A stretch of DNA of 64,000 bases from assembly GCA_023897205.1 (NCBI GenBank), contig JAHWDD010000005.1:1550001-1614000 (forward strand). The letters are read 5' to 3'. The number at the start of each line of letters is the position of its first letter. The first letter of the stretch is position 1. Source of the DNA: Exophiala sp. HKRS030 (taxonomy: Eukaryota > Ascomycota > Eurotiomycetes > Chaetothyriales > Herpotrichiellaceae). The notes beneath the pieces were generated by a model. It had not been told where the DNA came from and did no database searches. It was given only the letters and a program-made list of their open reading frames with translations. Shown here in pieces: positions 11,558 through 21,515 of this stretch. Position numbers and translations under genes: made by a program.

Positions 11558-11778
11558 CTGTAAAAGCAATTCCGCTCGTTTCGGGTGGCCAGGTATGCCA
11601 TCGACAATGACCTCAAGGCGCTCGTTTTAGTATGTGTATATAGTATATATATACATACAAACACACATACAAGGATACTTTCGTTCGCTACCACACTCAC
11701 GCCGCCAGCAAAGTTTGCACCGTGCGTCGACACGACCTGCACGCAAGTCGCGCGTCCGCAACCTAGGACACAGTCGCA

Positions 11779-12949
11779 ATGAGGAAAGCGACACGCATCG
11801 CCCTGCTCGCAGCGTCGATAACGACCTCCTTCTTCAGCTTTGGTGCTGCTCAAAGCATCGTACCGACGTCTGGCTCGAGCACATTTCCCGCCTGCGCGGT
11901 CAACTGCGCCGTTCTCTTACAGGCACAAAGCACCTGCACTCCGCCGAATGTCGCGACCACGAACGATCTCACGTACGAGAACTGTTTCTGCCAGAGCTCG
12001 TTGCTCGCCGCGCTTTACAGCACTCCAGACTCCATCTGCACCGCCGAGTGCACGAGCGAATCGGACCGGACCCAGCTCCAAACATGGTTCCAGGGCTTTT
12101 GCTCCCAGGTCGGCCAGGGCATTGATCCCCTGACCACGGCCGCCGCGCAGGGCCCAACCGGCACGACCGTGGTGACCATCACGAGTACCTCCACGCCGTT
12201 GCCCACGTCCACGGGCGCCGGCAGCGTGGTAGGGGGCACGTCTGGTTCAAAGAAGAGCTGGATTGACACACATTGGCAATGGATTCTCATGGTCGCCGTA
12301 CTCATTGTTGGATTCGCGCTTCTGGCCTGGTTGGGCGTCTGGCTCAAACGAAGACACCGCAGAAAGGTCGAGTCGCAACGGGCGGCCTTGTCGGGTCTTC
12401 CCGTGGTGAATGAGAAGCGCGCCACGCGTGGTCCGACGCCAGATCTATGGGGTCCTCATCAGGTACGTCGTGATCAGTCGTTTGTTTTTGGAGTTCTTCA
12501 TGCACATATACTAACCCCTTTGCGTTGTTCAGCATATGCACCATACTCAGGGCTATGAGTATCCCGTGGCGTCAACGATGGGCAGTGGTGCCCTCGGCGC
12601 AATTGATGAAAGACGCGACAACCGGCGTTCAAAGAGACAGTCCTCTTCGCATTCAAAACGCCAAAGTCGCACTGAAATGACGGATCTCGCAAGCCGCCCA
12701 CCCGCTTCGAGACGTCAATCCTCCCAGGGGAAAGGCAAAGGCAGAGCTCGAAATTCGGCGGCCGAGATCGACCCTGAGCAAATCAGTCCTGTGGAGAGAG
12801 ACAGGAGTACGAGTCATAGGCGAAGAGATCGAGAGAGGGAACGGGAGCGGACCAGGAGCCGGGAAGGGGCTGGTGATGGTAATCATCAGCAGAGGCTTCG
12901 CGAAGTCAGAGGTGTGCGGCGCAAGAAGGATAATGACGATCAGTATTGA
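11779..12949 (+). CDS. CFEM-like cysteine-rich membrane protein
   Basis: Model: join(11779..12462, 12533..12949), 366 aa. A signal peptide (about residues 1-25, ending FGAAQ) is followed by an eight-cysteine domain with the CFEM-like order PAC, NC, TC, NCFC, IC, EC, FC over about 75 residues. Then come a Thr/Ser-rich stalk, one membrane helix (WILMVAVLIVGFALLAWLGVWL) and a basic KRRHRRK stop-transfer. The cytoplasmic tail has GPHQHMHHTQGYEY, at the intron junction, and a long Arg/Ser/Glu-rich end. Likely plasma-membrane or cell-wall-facing sensor or structural protein. Some CFEM proteins bind haem or signal pathogenicity, but no such role is shown here. Fungal homologues with this tail exist to my knowledge, mostly uncharacterised. 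Confidence 0.85.
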
Positions 12950-13561
12950 TATGATAGCCTGTTAATGTGATCACGTTATGAGATGATGCACATATTTTTC
13001 GAGTTTGAAGTTCATTCTATCAGCATATTGTTCTTGAAATATGGGCGTTTATAGGCAAAGTGCTCTTAGTCTCCCACAGTCATGTCACCAGTGAAGTTCT
13101 TCGCCCCGGTTGCTTTCGGGAGCACGCCATAAATTTGCATATACTGCAGAAGCAACGTCCCAGATACGATCCAGATTCCATTATGCTCTCAATTGTATTT
13201 GGTGTGTGTTCAGGTTCCTTACATAGTGTCTACTTACATCCTTCGAGAAGGAGAAACCACACTGTCTGACGACAAAGATATATATCAGATCCCGGGGATC
13301 TGAACTGGCCCGCTTTGAAATACTGACGTCAGACGTGGTTCACAACTGTGACCAGGCAACTCTCATATCATTTCAACTCAACTTCATACAACGACTCTTT
13401 CTACCCCACGCCCATCCCATCATGGACGCTGGCTATTGTTGAGAAGCGTTGGCTTTTTGTTTTAGAAATTCAGACAGACAGTAGTCGTCTCCGACCGTGA
13501 AAACGGCCAAGACTCCCGCTGGCTGCACAGTGTACCCCATAGGTACCTACTTTAGCGGGCA
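12950..13561. other. Intergenic, 612 bases
   Basis: 3' flank of the CFEM-like gene and promoter of the hydrolase gene. No exon or repeat worth naming seen. Confidence 0.45.
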
Positions 13562-15037
13562 ATGTCTCTTCCGAAACCCAGTTGCTCGTTTGTCATACCC
13601 AGTGTCCATGATGGTCTCGAGCTCGATTGTCGAATATACTACCCGAGACGGAGCGAACAGAACCACGAGTTGTTTGGCAGAACATTTGCGATATTTGCCC
13701 ATCCCTACGCGCCACTTGGAGGTTGTTACGACGACCCTGTTGTAGGACTGGTCGGCGGCATTCTGTTGAGACACAGTATTGTGTTGGTGACGTTCAATTT
13801 CAGGTACGTAACTGGAGAAATAAAGAAGCCTCCTCTCGGCTAGGGATAGAGCCGTCTTGGAAAATCTAACAAAACGTGGGTGGGTTTTTGCAGAGGCGCC
13901 TCGGGCTCAGCAGGGCGAACGTCGTGGTCGGGAAAAGCGGAATTGGCAGACTATGTCTCGGTATATGGATTCATGCTGTGTTGCATCGACACAATCTTCC
14001 GTGATGTCTCGCGTACAGACACGAATGAGGACGCCACGATGCGTACAGAGGCCTTGTCGTCTGCGCAGACGAATCCAAGTGCAGTTGTGTCGGAGACGCT
14101 CACGAATAGCCCACGACCCATTCTGATCCTTGGAGGATACTCGTATGGATCGATGATAGCCGCTCATCTACCGGCTCTCGAGGTTGTTGCGGGTATGTTC
14201 AGACATGCACAGAAAGGCTCGATGGAGAGCGAGATAGAGCTACGAGCTAGGGATTTGGGAAGAGATCTCAAGGCATATCTCGACATGCATTCAGTCGACG
14301 ACATGGTCTTGTCCATTCCCAAGGGAAACAATCTCGGCCACCAAGACACACCTCCGAAAGAGGCGGGCTCGCCCAGGTCGAGTCATAGTCGGAGTCATAG
14401 TCGGAATGTGACCATGGGAGGATACGACTCGGACGTGGCTAGCAAGAAGATCGGTCGAGAGAGCACGTCCAGAAGGAGTGTCGACGGCGAGAGGATGAAG
14501 GAAGGGATCGACAAGTTTCGCCGAAAGTTGAGTCAGAAGGACCATCGTATTCGGAGCCCCCCGTCAATACCAGATGCTGAGCCTTCGACTCAAGCCACGG
14601 ATCTACCCTTGAACCTTCCAGGGGTCGCGTATGTGTTGGTGTCGCCGCTCTTGTCGACAGTTGCTGGATTCACTACAATGTTCTCCAAGCTGAAGTTTGA
14701 GCAGGGAACTACCGGGGGTAAAGTGAACGTGTCAGATGAGTATCAGGAACTTATCAGACATCCTTGTTGTTGTATTTATGGGAGTAAGGATGTGTTTACA
14801 TCGGACCGTAAGTTGCGGAGATGGTCAGAAGAGTTAACAGCTAGGCCTGGGTCACGATTTGTCGCGGTCAGAGCGGAAACGGGCCATTTCTGGCAGGACG
14901 CTGAAGGCGTCGTTCGTCTTAAACATGGACTTACGGAATGGTTGAGAGGGTCGATAACGCAGTACGCAAATGCTGCGAAAGGGAAAGAGGACGATACAGC
15001 TTCTACAGCTACCACCGGTGTCCAGGATCCGACATAA
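13562..15037 (+). CDS. Alpha/beta hydrolase with a Ser/Arg-rich insertion
   Basis: Model: join(13562..13803, 13894..15037), 461 aa. The order of motifs matches the COG2945-type predicted hydrolases: FAIFAHPYAPLGG near the N-terminus, strand LVTFNFRG with GASGSAG after the splice, the nucleophile elbow GGYSYGS (Ser164), the acid in YGSKDVF (Asp380) and the histidine in ETGHFW (His412). Bacterial relatives are about 210 aa. This one carries some 150 extra residues between nucleophile and acid, rich in Ser, Arg and His and with two repeats of SHSRS type, probably a disordered lid or regulatory segment. No signal peptide. Substrate unknown. The intron (90 nt) restores the glycine-rich turn exactly, supporting the model. 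Confidence 0.85.
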
Positions 15038-16182
15038 CGAGCGTAGAGAGTGTATCGAAACATGACATGTGCTAAAATACGTACCCCGGCAAATTGCCAA
15101 CAAGGCTGTGGTCTCGAATGGCCAGACCTGGACATATCGCAAAACTCATGTGAGAAGGTAATCAGGAGGTGTTGGTGGTCACGGCCTCTTTGCAGTAAGC
15201 GCTACGACTACCAACAAACGAATGAACTAATAGTCGTCCTCGTAGGTTTGACAGGATGGGCCCGCATGATCTCGCAGATGCAAAAAGCTCGCCAGGGCAC
15301 TTGCAGAAATAGCGAGTCGCAATGATCCTTTTCCATCGTAATATGCAGGGAGACCAGTGTAGACAGGACAAAGTCAGGCATGTGACGGTGCAGGAACAAG
15401 GATCGAACCAGGATCAAAGAACAGGGTCTCTTTGTTTAGGCCCTGGACAAGGATGTCACGCGCTGTATCTGATTTCTATCTATGGCCCGTCAAAGGACAA
15501 TGTGACCAGATACTCGTAATTGAATGTAATGGACTTTTGGGCTTCCAACTTCCAAGTTTCTGTAGTCAGCATCTCCAGTACTCGCGAGTATTGATTTCTA
15601 CGCCGATTCTACGCCATACAAAACGAGGACTGTATGTAGCAGTTGTAGCCCCACCACTATCGCCATCATTACCACCAACCACCACCGCAAACAAACCACC
15701 AAGTCCCGTCATCTGTCCATCAAATCAAGTACCTAGAAGTCAGTGCTTCCATTCATCCCACCATCCATCGTCATCCGCACTGTCCACCTTACTTCGCCTC
15801 CTACACTCGAATTGGGACGTGTTCGATTCGACTTACTCGTGCTCATGCGACCATCATTATGACAATATGTCGTTCTCTGACTGGTAATTATTGCTTTCAC
15901 TTCTGCTACACTTGTCGGTTCTCGGCCCTTGTGTCGACGGCTATTCATTCCTCTCCCTTCAACAACCACACCGGCGTAGGCCGGTTCGTTTGGTCATCAA
16001 AGAGATTGTTATCATTGCCCCCGCGAGATCCCCGTGCTCACTGCCCACGGTGACACCTTATGACACGATTATTGATAATACAGTCTATACAACTCCAATC
16101 CATGATCCTCCTTTACCCTTGCTAGAAAAGGCGTCCGAACCGTTGGCCACGTCGATCTCATGGCACAAGAGCCGTGGTGACC
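15038..16182. other. Intergenic, 1.1 kb, upstream of the TAG lipase gene
   Basis: No gene recognised. From about 15640 onward it is rich in CCA/CAC/ATC, like a fungal leader. A short ATG frame at 15866 ending in a GT donor could be a 5' exon, but I cannot place its partner. Confidence 0.4.
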
Positions 16183-18153
16183 ATGACTGTCCTCTCCTCT
16201 CCCATACCGACTTATACCAGCACACAATTGTTCTGGTCCTGCGTCGGCATCTACGCCGACGTCGTCAAGTTATGCTCACCGAGCAAGAAACTGAGCAGAC
16301 TGGCCGATGGCGTCGCGAGATTCAGCAGAAGACCTCCTGAGAGCCCGACGCAGACCTTGACAAGGGCCATGAACGGAGCGAGCACACTAGAAGAATACGA
16401 AAGATGCACAATTGCCCTGGACCAGGTGCAAGGACACGAACAATGGAAACAAGAGAAGGAGTCCCTCGAGCCAGGTTATAACCCGGATGTCATCGAGACT
16501 CAAATGGCCCTTCTAGAGAAAGGCGTCGCGATGTCTGATGTCAGCGCTATACATCACGTACTGAGGACCGGGTTGAGCAGAGATCTGGGAGGGATGAACA
16601 TGCTTCGACTATACAAGCACTCGTGGTTTGGCACCAAGACTCTAATAGACGACTATACAAACACAGTTCTGGAGAGCATCGACAAATTTATAGATATGGC
16701 GATTCATTACCAATTACCCGCCACCGAGGTCAGGTTTTACCAGCAGTCACTGGAAGACGCCCTCAAATACTTTGGTCGGTCAGCCTTGACATTGTCGGGG
16801 GGAGCACTACTGGGCATGAAACATATTGGTGTCGTTAAGACGCTATGGGAAGCCGACCTCCTGCCAGAAATCATTTCCGGAGCATCGGCTGGCAGCATTG
16901 TGGCAGCAATCGTGGGAAGTTCAACCGACGAGCGTATGCTTGAGGTTCTGGAGCATTTCCCAAACTCTGACCTGGCTTGTTTCGACCCACCTGGGACCAC
17001 ATCGGTCGCATGGCTTCTGCAACGAGTCCGCACGTATGCGCGCACCGGCGCTTTTTTTGACATGTCAAATTTGGAGAGAGTCATGAAGTCGTGGCTGGGC
17101 GATATCACTTTCCGCGAAGCCCACTACAAAACCGGCCGCATCCTCAACATATGCGTCTCCAGCGCCAGCAGTGCAGAACCTCGACTGTTGAACTACGTGA
17201 CGGCGCCAGATGTGTTGCTTTGGTCTGCGGTGTGTGCCTCTTGTGCAGTTCCACACGTCTTTTCTCCAGTCAGCATTTATGAGAAGGATCCTATGACAAA
17301 ATCTGGAAAACTGTGGATGGAAAATGCCCAGCAGACATTTGTGGATGGATCCCTCGACCATGATATCCCCATGAGAAAATTGTCAGAAATGTTCAACGTC
17401 AATTTCTTCATTGTATCACAGGTGAACCCGCATGTTCGAGTGTTGTTGGATCCCGAGGAAAGATTTGACGGAATGCAACCCACGACCCCTAGCCCGCGTC
17501 ACACTCCTATTCAGAAAGCGAAGGTGCTTGTGAGGCAGGAGATCATCCACCGGGCACAACAGCTGTCCGATCTCGGCGTGCCACAAAATTGGTATCGGTG
17601 GGCTTCACTCTTCAATCAACAATATACCGGAGACATCAATATCCTACCCGAGATCAAGTATAGCGAATATCTCCACATGATGATGAATCCAACTCCAACC
17701 TTCATGCTGGAATCGACCATGGCCGGACAGAAGGCTACATGGCCGAAAATGTGTCGGATCAAGAATTGTGTTGCCATTGAGCTTGCCCTGATACGAGCAA
17801 TCCACACATTGAGAGACCGCGCGAACTTTGGTCCTGAAGCTCGAGCTGCCCGCGAGGCCAAGAGATCTACAAGTAGAGGGCGGTCCAGACGCGGACGTTC
17901 CGCGCGTCCCGCGTTCTATCGACAACGCAGTCTCAGTATAGGCTCTCCAGATTTGGCCGACAACAGCTCAACAACTGTCACGCCGTTGAGAGTTCGCCGG
18001 AATGTCAGCTTGGGAAGTATAAATGTCAAACAGGTCACGCCATTTTCCGTAACACCCCGAACTACGCCTTTCCTAACACCATCAGTCAGCATGGACAGTG
18101 ACCTCCTGAATGAAGCATTGCTCATGACCAATACTAATGGCAAGGCTTGGTGA
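16183..18153 (+). CDS. Patatin-type triacylglycerol lipase (Tgl3/4/5, SDP1-like)
   Basis: 656 aa in one exon from the ATG at 16183; an in-frame stop at 16123 and a GTG at 16174 make this the first usable start, unless an upstream exon is spliced on. The N-terminal block (FWSCVGIYADVVKLCSPSKKL, RRPPESPTQTLTRAM) is typical of the DUF3336 part of fungal TAG lipases. The patatin domain has the oxyanion loop SGGALLG, nucleophile GASAG (Ser235) and the dyad Asp388 in VDGS. The C-terminal 100 residues are Arg/Ser/Thr-rich, likely phosphorylated. Expected to hydrolyse stored triacylglycerol at lipid droplets; yeast relatives also have lysophospholipid acyltransferase activity (H-X4-D). Assignment to Tgl3, 4 or 5 is not possible by eye. 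Confidence 0.9.
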   Translation: MTVLSSPIPTYTSTQLFWSCVGIYADVVKLCSPSKKLSRLADGVARFSRRPPESPTQTLTRAMNGASTLEEYERCTIALDQVQGHEQWKQEKESLEPGYNPDVIETQMALLEKGVAMSDVSAIHHVLRTGLSRDLGGMNMLRLYKHSWFGTKTLIDDYTNTVLESIDKFIDMAIHYQLPATEVRFYQQSLEDALKYFGRSALTLSGGALLGMKHIGVVKTLWEADLLPEIISGASAGSIVAAIVGSSTDERMLEVLEHFPNSDLACFDPPGTTSVAWLLQRVRTYARTGAFFDMSNLERVMKSWLGDITFREAHYKTGRILNICVSSASSAEPRLLNYVTAPDVLLWSAVCASCAVPHVFSPVSIYEKDPMTKSGKLWMENAQQTFVDGSLDHDIPMRKLSEMFNVNFFIVSQVNPHVRVLLDPEERFDGMQPTTPSPRHTPIQKAKVLVRQEIIHRAQQLSDLGVPQNWYRWASLFNQQYTGDINILPEIKYSEYLHMMMNPTPTFMLESTMAGQKATWPKMCRIKNCVAIELALIRAIHTLRDRANFGPEARAAREAKRSTSRGRSRRGRSARPAFYRQRSLSIGSPDLADNSSTTVTPLRVRRNVSLGSINVKQVTPFSVTPRTTPFLTPSVSMDSDLLNEALLMTNTNGKAW

Positions 18154-18583
18154 CTGAGAGGACTGTTGCAGGCGATTGCTGGATGTTGGCGTTTGGGGTG
18201 TTCACGTGACCCGAGATATAAGTGGGCTACCAGCGTAGAATGTTCGATATTGATACCCTTTGGTTGTGCTAAGATATGTAAATGCTATAGAACAACAAGA
18301 AGAATAGACATGACGCTAAGCAATTCCGAAAGCATGCATTGATATGTGTAACAATGCCCTTTGCGGTGTGTTGGGAGGGAACAGTTGAGTGCGGAGACGT
18401 GGCATTGGCGCGCATGGTCGTTCTTTTTCTCCTGCAGAAACCGTGTCTGTGCAATGCCGACTCCCAAACAACAAGGCCACCATGGGTTATAATCGCATTC
18501 GTCCCTAGCCCGTTGATGGCAAGATCAAAGCGCTGTTACACAGCTTCACGCCATCTGGTGTTTCTGGTCCAACTGTGGCAGAA
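18154..18583. other. Intergenic, lipase to capping-enzyme gene
   Basis: 430 bases without a recognisable gene. It contains a perfect TCACGTGA palindrome at 18202-18209. Confidence 0.5.
18202..18209. promoter_or_regulatory. TCACGTGA palindrome (E-box type)
   Basis: Exact copy of the element at 2602, 380 bases upstream of the CET1 start codon; a TCACGTGC variant lies at 21155-21162 upstream of RPN2. Function inferred only. Confidence 0.35.
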
Positions 18584-20893
18584 ATGGATCTGAAATCGAT
18601 GCTCAATGACTCCTCGTCGCAACGGCAGCCGCCCCGACTTCACACACCTCAATCATCCTACGATCAAGCAGCAGCAACTGTCCACACTCCAGCCTACGAT
18701 CCTTTAGAACGAACATCGTCGTATCCACAGCCTTTGCCATCGTCCGACTACAAGTCTCCGGCCAATGGCTCCTATTTCGCCATACAGTCCCCCCACCAGC
18801 AGAACTCTGCTTCTGCGTCCACGCCGAGTGTAACAGGTCAATCAATGTATGCGCAGAGTCCAGGGCCACATGGACAGATACACACTCCCCGTGAAGGTGT
18901 TGCGCCTCCCATGCCATATCAACAGTCGCCTTTTGTGCCGTCGCCGTCTCCCTCGGCTCCCTATCCTCCCACGCCCGGTTCCTTTCACCACCACCAAATG
19001 ACACCAAACTCTGCGACTGCGCAACACAACCCTGGCCCTCACACCGCTCTCACCCATCATTCACCACGAGAGGAATTCACTCCTTCGAATGGTAATGTGC
19101 GCTTGAATACGCAAACACTCTCACCTCAGGCGCAGTTCCATCCTCCGCCTGTGACACCACTCGGTCCGCCATCCTCTCACACTCGACCATCTCCTCACCC
19201 AAACCGTCCAATATCTCAGGGTCAGGATAACTACAGACGATTGTCAGTGAGTTCCGTGGGATCGACCCAGAGCAGAGAATACACCCAAGGGGCTTATGCG
19301 CATGCGACCCATTCCAGAAGCGGAAGCATACAAAGAACATATTCTGGCGACCTGCGAGAACGTGAAAGAAGCATTGAAAGTGTTAGCCCCAAAACAATCC
19401 CTAAGCCGCCTCCACGGCGCCAGTCCAGTGGGACTAGATACCAGGAACCGTTGTCAGAAGGTTACCAGAGTCTGCATCCAATGTACCCAATGTCTACCAA
19501 TTCACAGCCTCATAGCACACCTGACAGGACCATCGAGGTGCAACATCATGAAACCACTCCAAAATCTGCCTCTACGCCAGCCGATCCCAGGACAACGACA
19601 ACCCAATACCCAGGTCCGAATTCAGGAGCCATGAACAACATGACTATGACTCCGCAATCCACGCACTCTTCTCTTCCCCCCCAGAATAGCCCTCTGATCA
19701 CCGGACAGCCTGCGCTCAAGAAGCGAAGTGCGAGCCACATATCGAGTATGGCTTCGACACCACAGCAGCCTCGAAAGCGGCCTCGGCGGGATTTCATTCC
19801 AGTTCACGCTCAGAGCGCAAGAAATAATAGGCCTCCAAGGTTCATCAAAGCACCACCTGCGACCCCGCCCCGGAGAAATGAACCTGAGCCGGAGCCGCAA
19901 ATTCCCAACGGACAAGCCCAGCTTCAAGTGGCGCCTCCAGCTAACACCACGACCCCACCAGTCGAAAGCCATTGGGAACCCTCAATCACCAATCTCACAC
20001 CGTATGAAGACCTGACGCGCAGAGTGTGTGATTGGATCTATTCGGTGATTGGAGAAGCAGCCCTTCCACCGAATGGGGCAGTCTTCGAGATCGAGGCTAA
20101 GCTCGGGTGCATTTATGATGAACATGCCAACCATCGTCTGAGCCTGCCTGTCGACACGGAGACCTGGTTTAGCCGTGACAGGTATCGAGGAAAGACTAGT
20201 TTTCAAAGTTCTATGAACATGGTATGTTGTGGTCAATTGATGATCGTGTTGTGAACTAACACTCTACTCTCATAGATTCAGCATGAGCTCTTGAATAAAT
20301 TTCTCAATACCCTTGTTGAAGATTCCGTGCGCGAGTCACAGACATCGGGTCGAGCTGTCATAGGGTATAGTCACCCTCATGAATATGACGAGTTCTACGA
20401 GCTCACCGAAGATGGACGGAGAAATCTTGCTCCCTGGATTGTTACGTGGCTCAATCCCCGCCACACGCCTCGTGTGAGAAGGACCATCGACGAGACCAAT
20501 GGGCAAGTCAAGGCACAGATCATCAAGTCACGTATTGCGGATGTGGATGTCTACAACCCTCGCACCGACTTTGACTATAGAGTCTCAATCTCCATTGAAT
20601 CTCCATGGAGCGGAGATCCGAATTGGCTCACCGAGGCGGCGGACAGCGGCCGCGATCGGCAGAAGGATCGCATAAGCTACAGACACATGGCCTACCAGAT
20701 TGATCTCACTCAGGTTAGTTATCCTAACAGAACCGAAAAGGAGCATGAGTTGGAAGTCGAGATTAGTACGGAGCAGATTCGAATTCAGCTGGCAAACGCT
20801 CGTGAGGGCCGGCCTAGCAAGTATGAAGATATGGTAAAGGGATTCCTCGACAATGTGAGGATATTATGCCGACAAGGGTCGGTCAGACAATGA
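18584..20893 (+). CDS. CET1: mRNA-capping enzyme RNA 5'-triphosphatase (beta subunit)
   Basis: Model: join(18584..20221, 20276..20893), 751 aa. Removes the gamma phosphate of nascent pre-mRNA before capping; nuclear, partner of the guanylyltransferase. The first 460 residues are disordered and Pro/Ser/Gln/His-rich, far longer than in yeast. The C-terminal triphosphate-tunnel domain shows the metal-binding pair in VFEIEAKLG (motif A), the SFQSSMNM-IQHELLNKFLN helix across the splice, basic residues in RVRRTIDET, the DYRVSISIE strand, DRISYRH and the last glutamates in HELEVEIS (motif C). The start is the ATG giving MDLKSMLND; an upstream GTG in frame is ignored. The intron is 54 nt, phase 0. 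Confidence 0.93.
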
Positions 20894-21515
20894 GCGACTC
20901 TGGTTGAAAATACGAAGATGGATACTGGGTCGGAGTCATGGGAGCGCAATGATTTTTCTGTGTTCCAAGGCGGAAGCTTCCCTCTAATCGTACCGGATAC
21001 CCTTGTAATACTATTCATAGCCCCATTGTCATCAAGTGTATTTCAAGCCTAGACAGTTGATCGTGACACAAAAAAACGGATATTGATACTTGCGTGAGAC
21101 TGACACGATATGGACATGAGGATACTTACTAATCGTGTGGTCAAGGCTGTGTTGTCACGTGCAAGGCTAGCAATTCGAGGCAGGCTGCACTGTGGTGATG
21201 CAAACTGACGCCGCATCCAGAGCCGCAGCCATTTGCATCGCCGACACGTCAATTGCACCTTTCCTGCGCGATTCAACCCATTCATCCTACCCCTACTGCT
21301 CTTCGCCATCAACGGTCCCTCCCCTCCCCCATCTCACTTTTTGTTTTGTACACTAGACTTTTTTCAATTGTGTCTATCCTATCCATCGAGGTGTTCGAAC
21401 CACCCATTCCGTTGTCTTGCGCATCTTGCCCCTTCGCACGGGAGACAATTTCAGCAAACACCCCCAAAGCCAAATTTATACTGTCTCTCCCTTGTTCGAT
21501 CTGTACACAACGACC
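20894..21515. other. Intergenic, CET1 to RPN2
   Basis: 622 bases. The last 250 bases are strongly C/T-rich, as in leaders of highly expressed fungal genes. I saw no yeast-type proteasome element (GGTGGCAAA). Confidence 0.5.

Larger units (their letters stand above)
10402..11778. other. Intergenic, 1.4 kb, upstream of the CFEM-like gene
   Basis: No gene recognised; an open frame at 10437 has no family features. It holds a tandem decamer repeat (10858-10890), two exact TACTCCGTA motifs (11047, 11549) and a TATA-rich stretch around 11637-11660 about 130 bases before the next start codon. Confidence 0.5.

Noticed and set aside
15385..15420. Reverse-strand GGTTCGATCC, like a tRNA T-loop
   Set aside because: The flanking five-base stems do not pair and no A-box lies at the right distance.
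15866..15882. Possible tiny first coding exon (MSFSDW) for the TAG lipase
   Set aside because: It has an ATG and a GT donor, but I found no acceptor that joins it convincingly to the lipase frame; the internal ATG at 16183 suffices.
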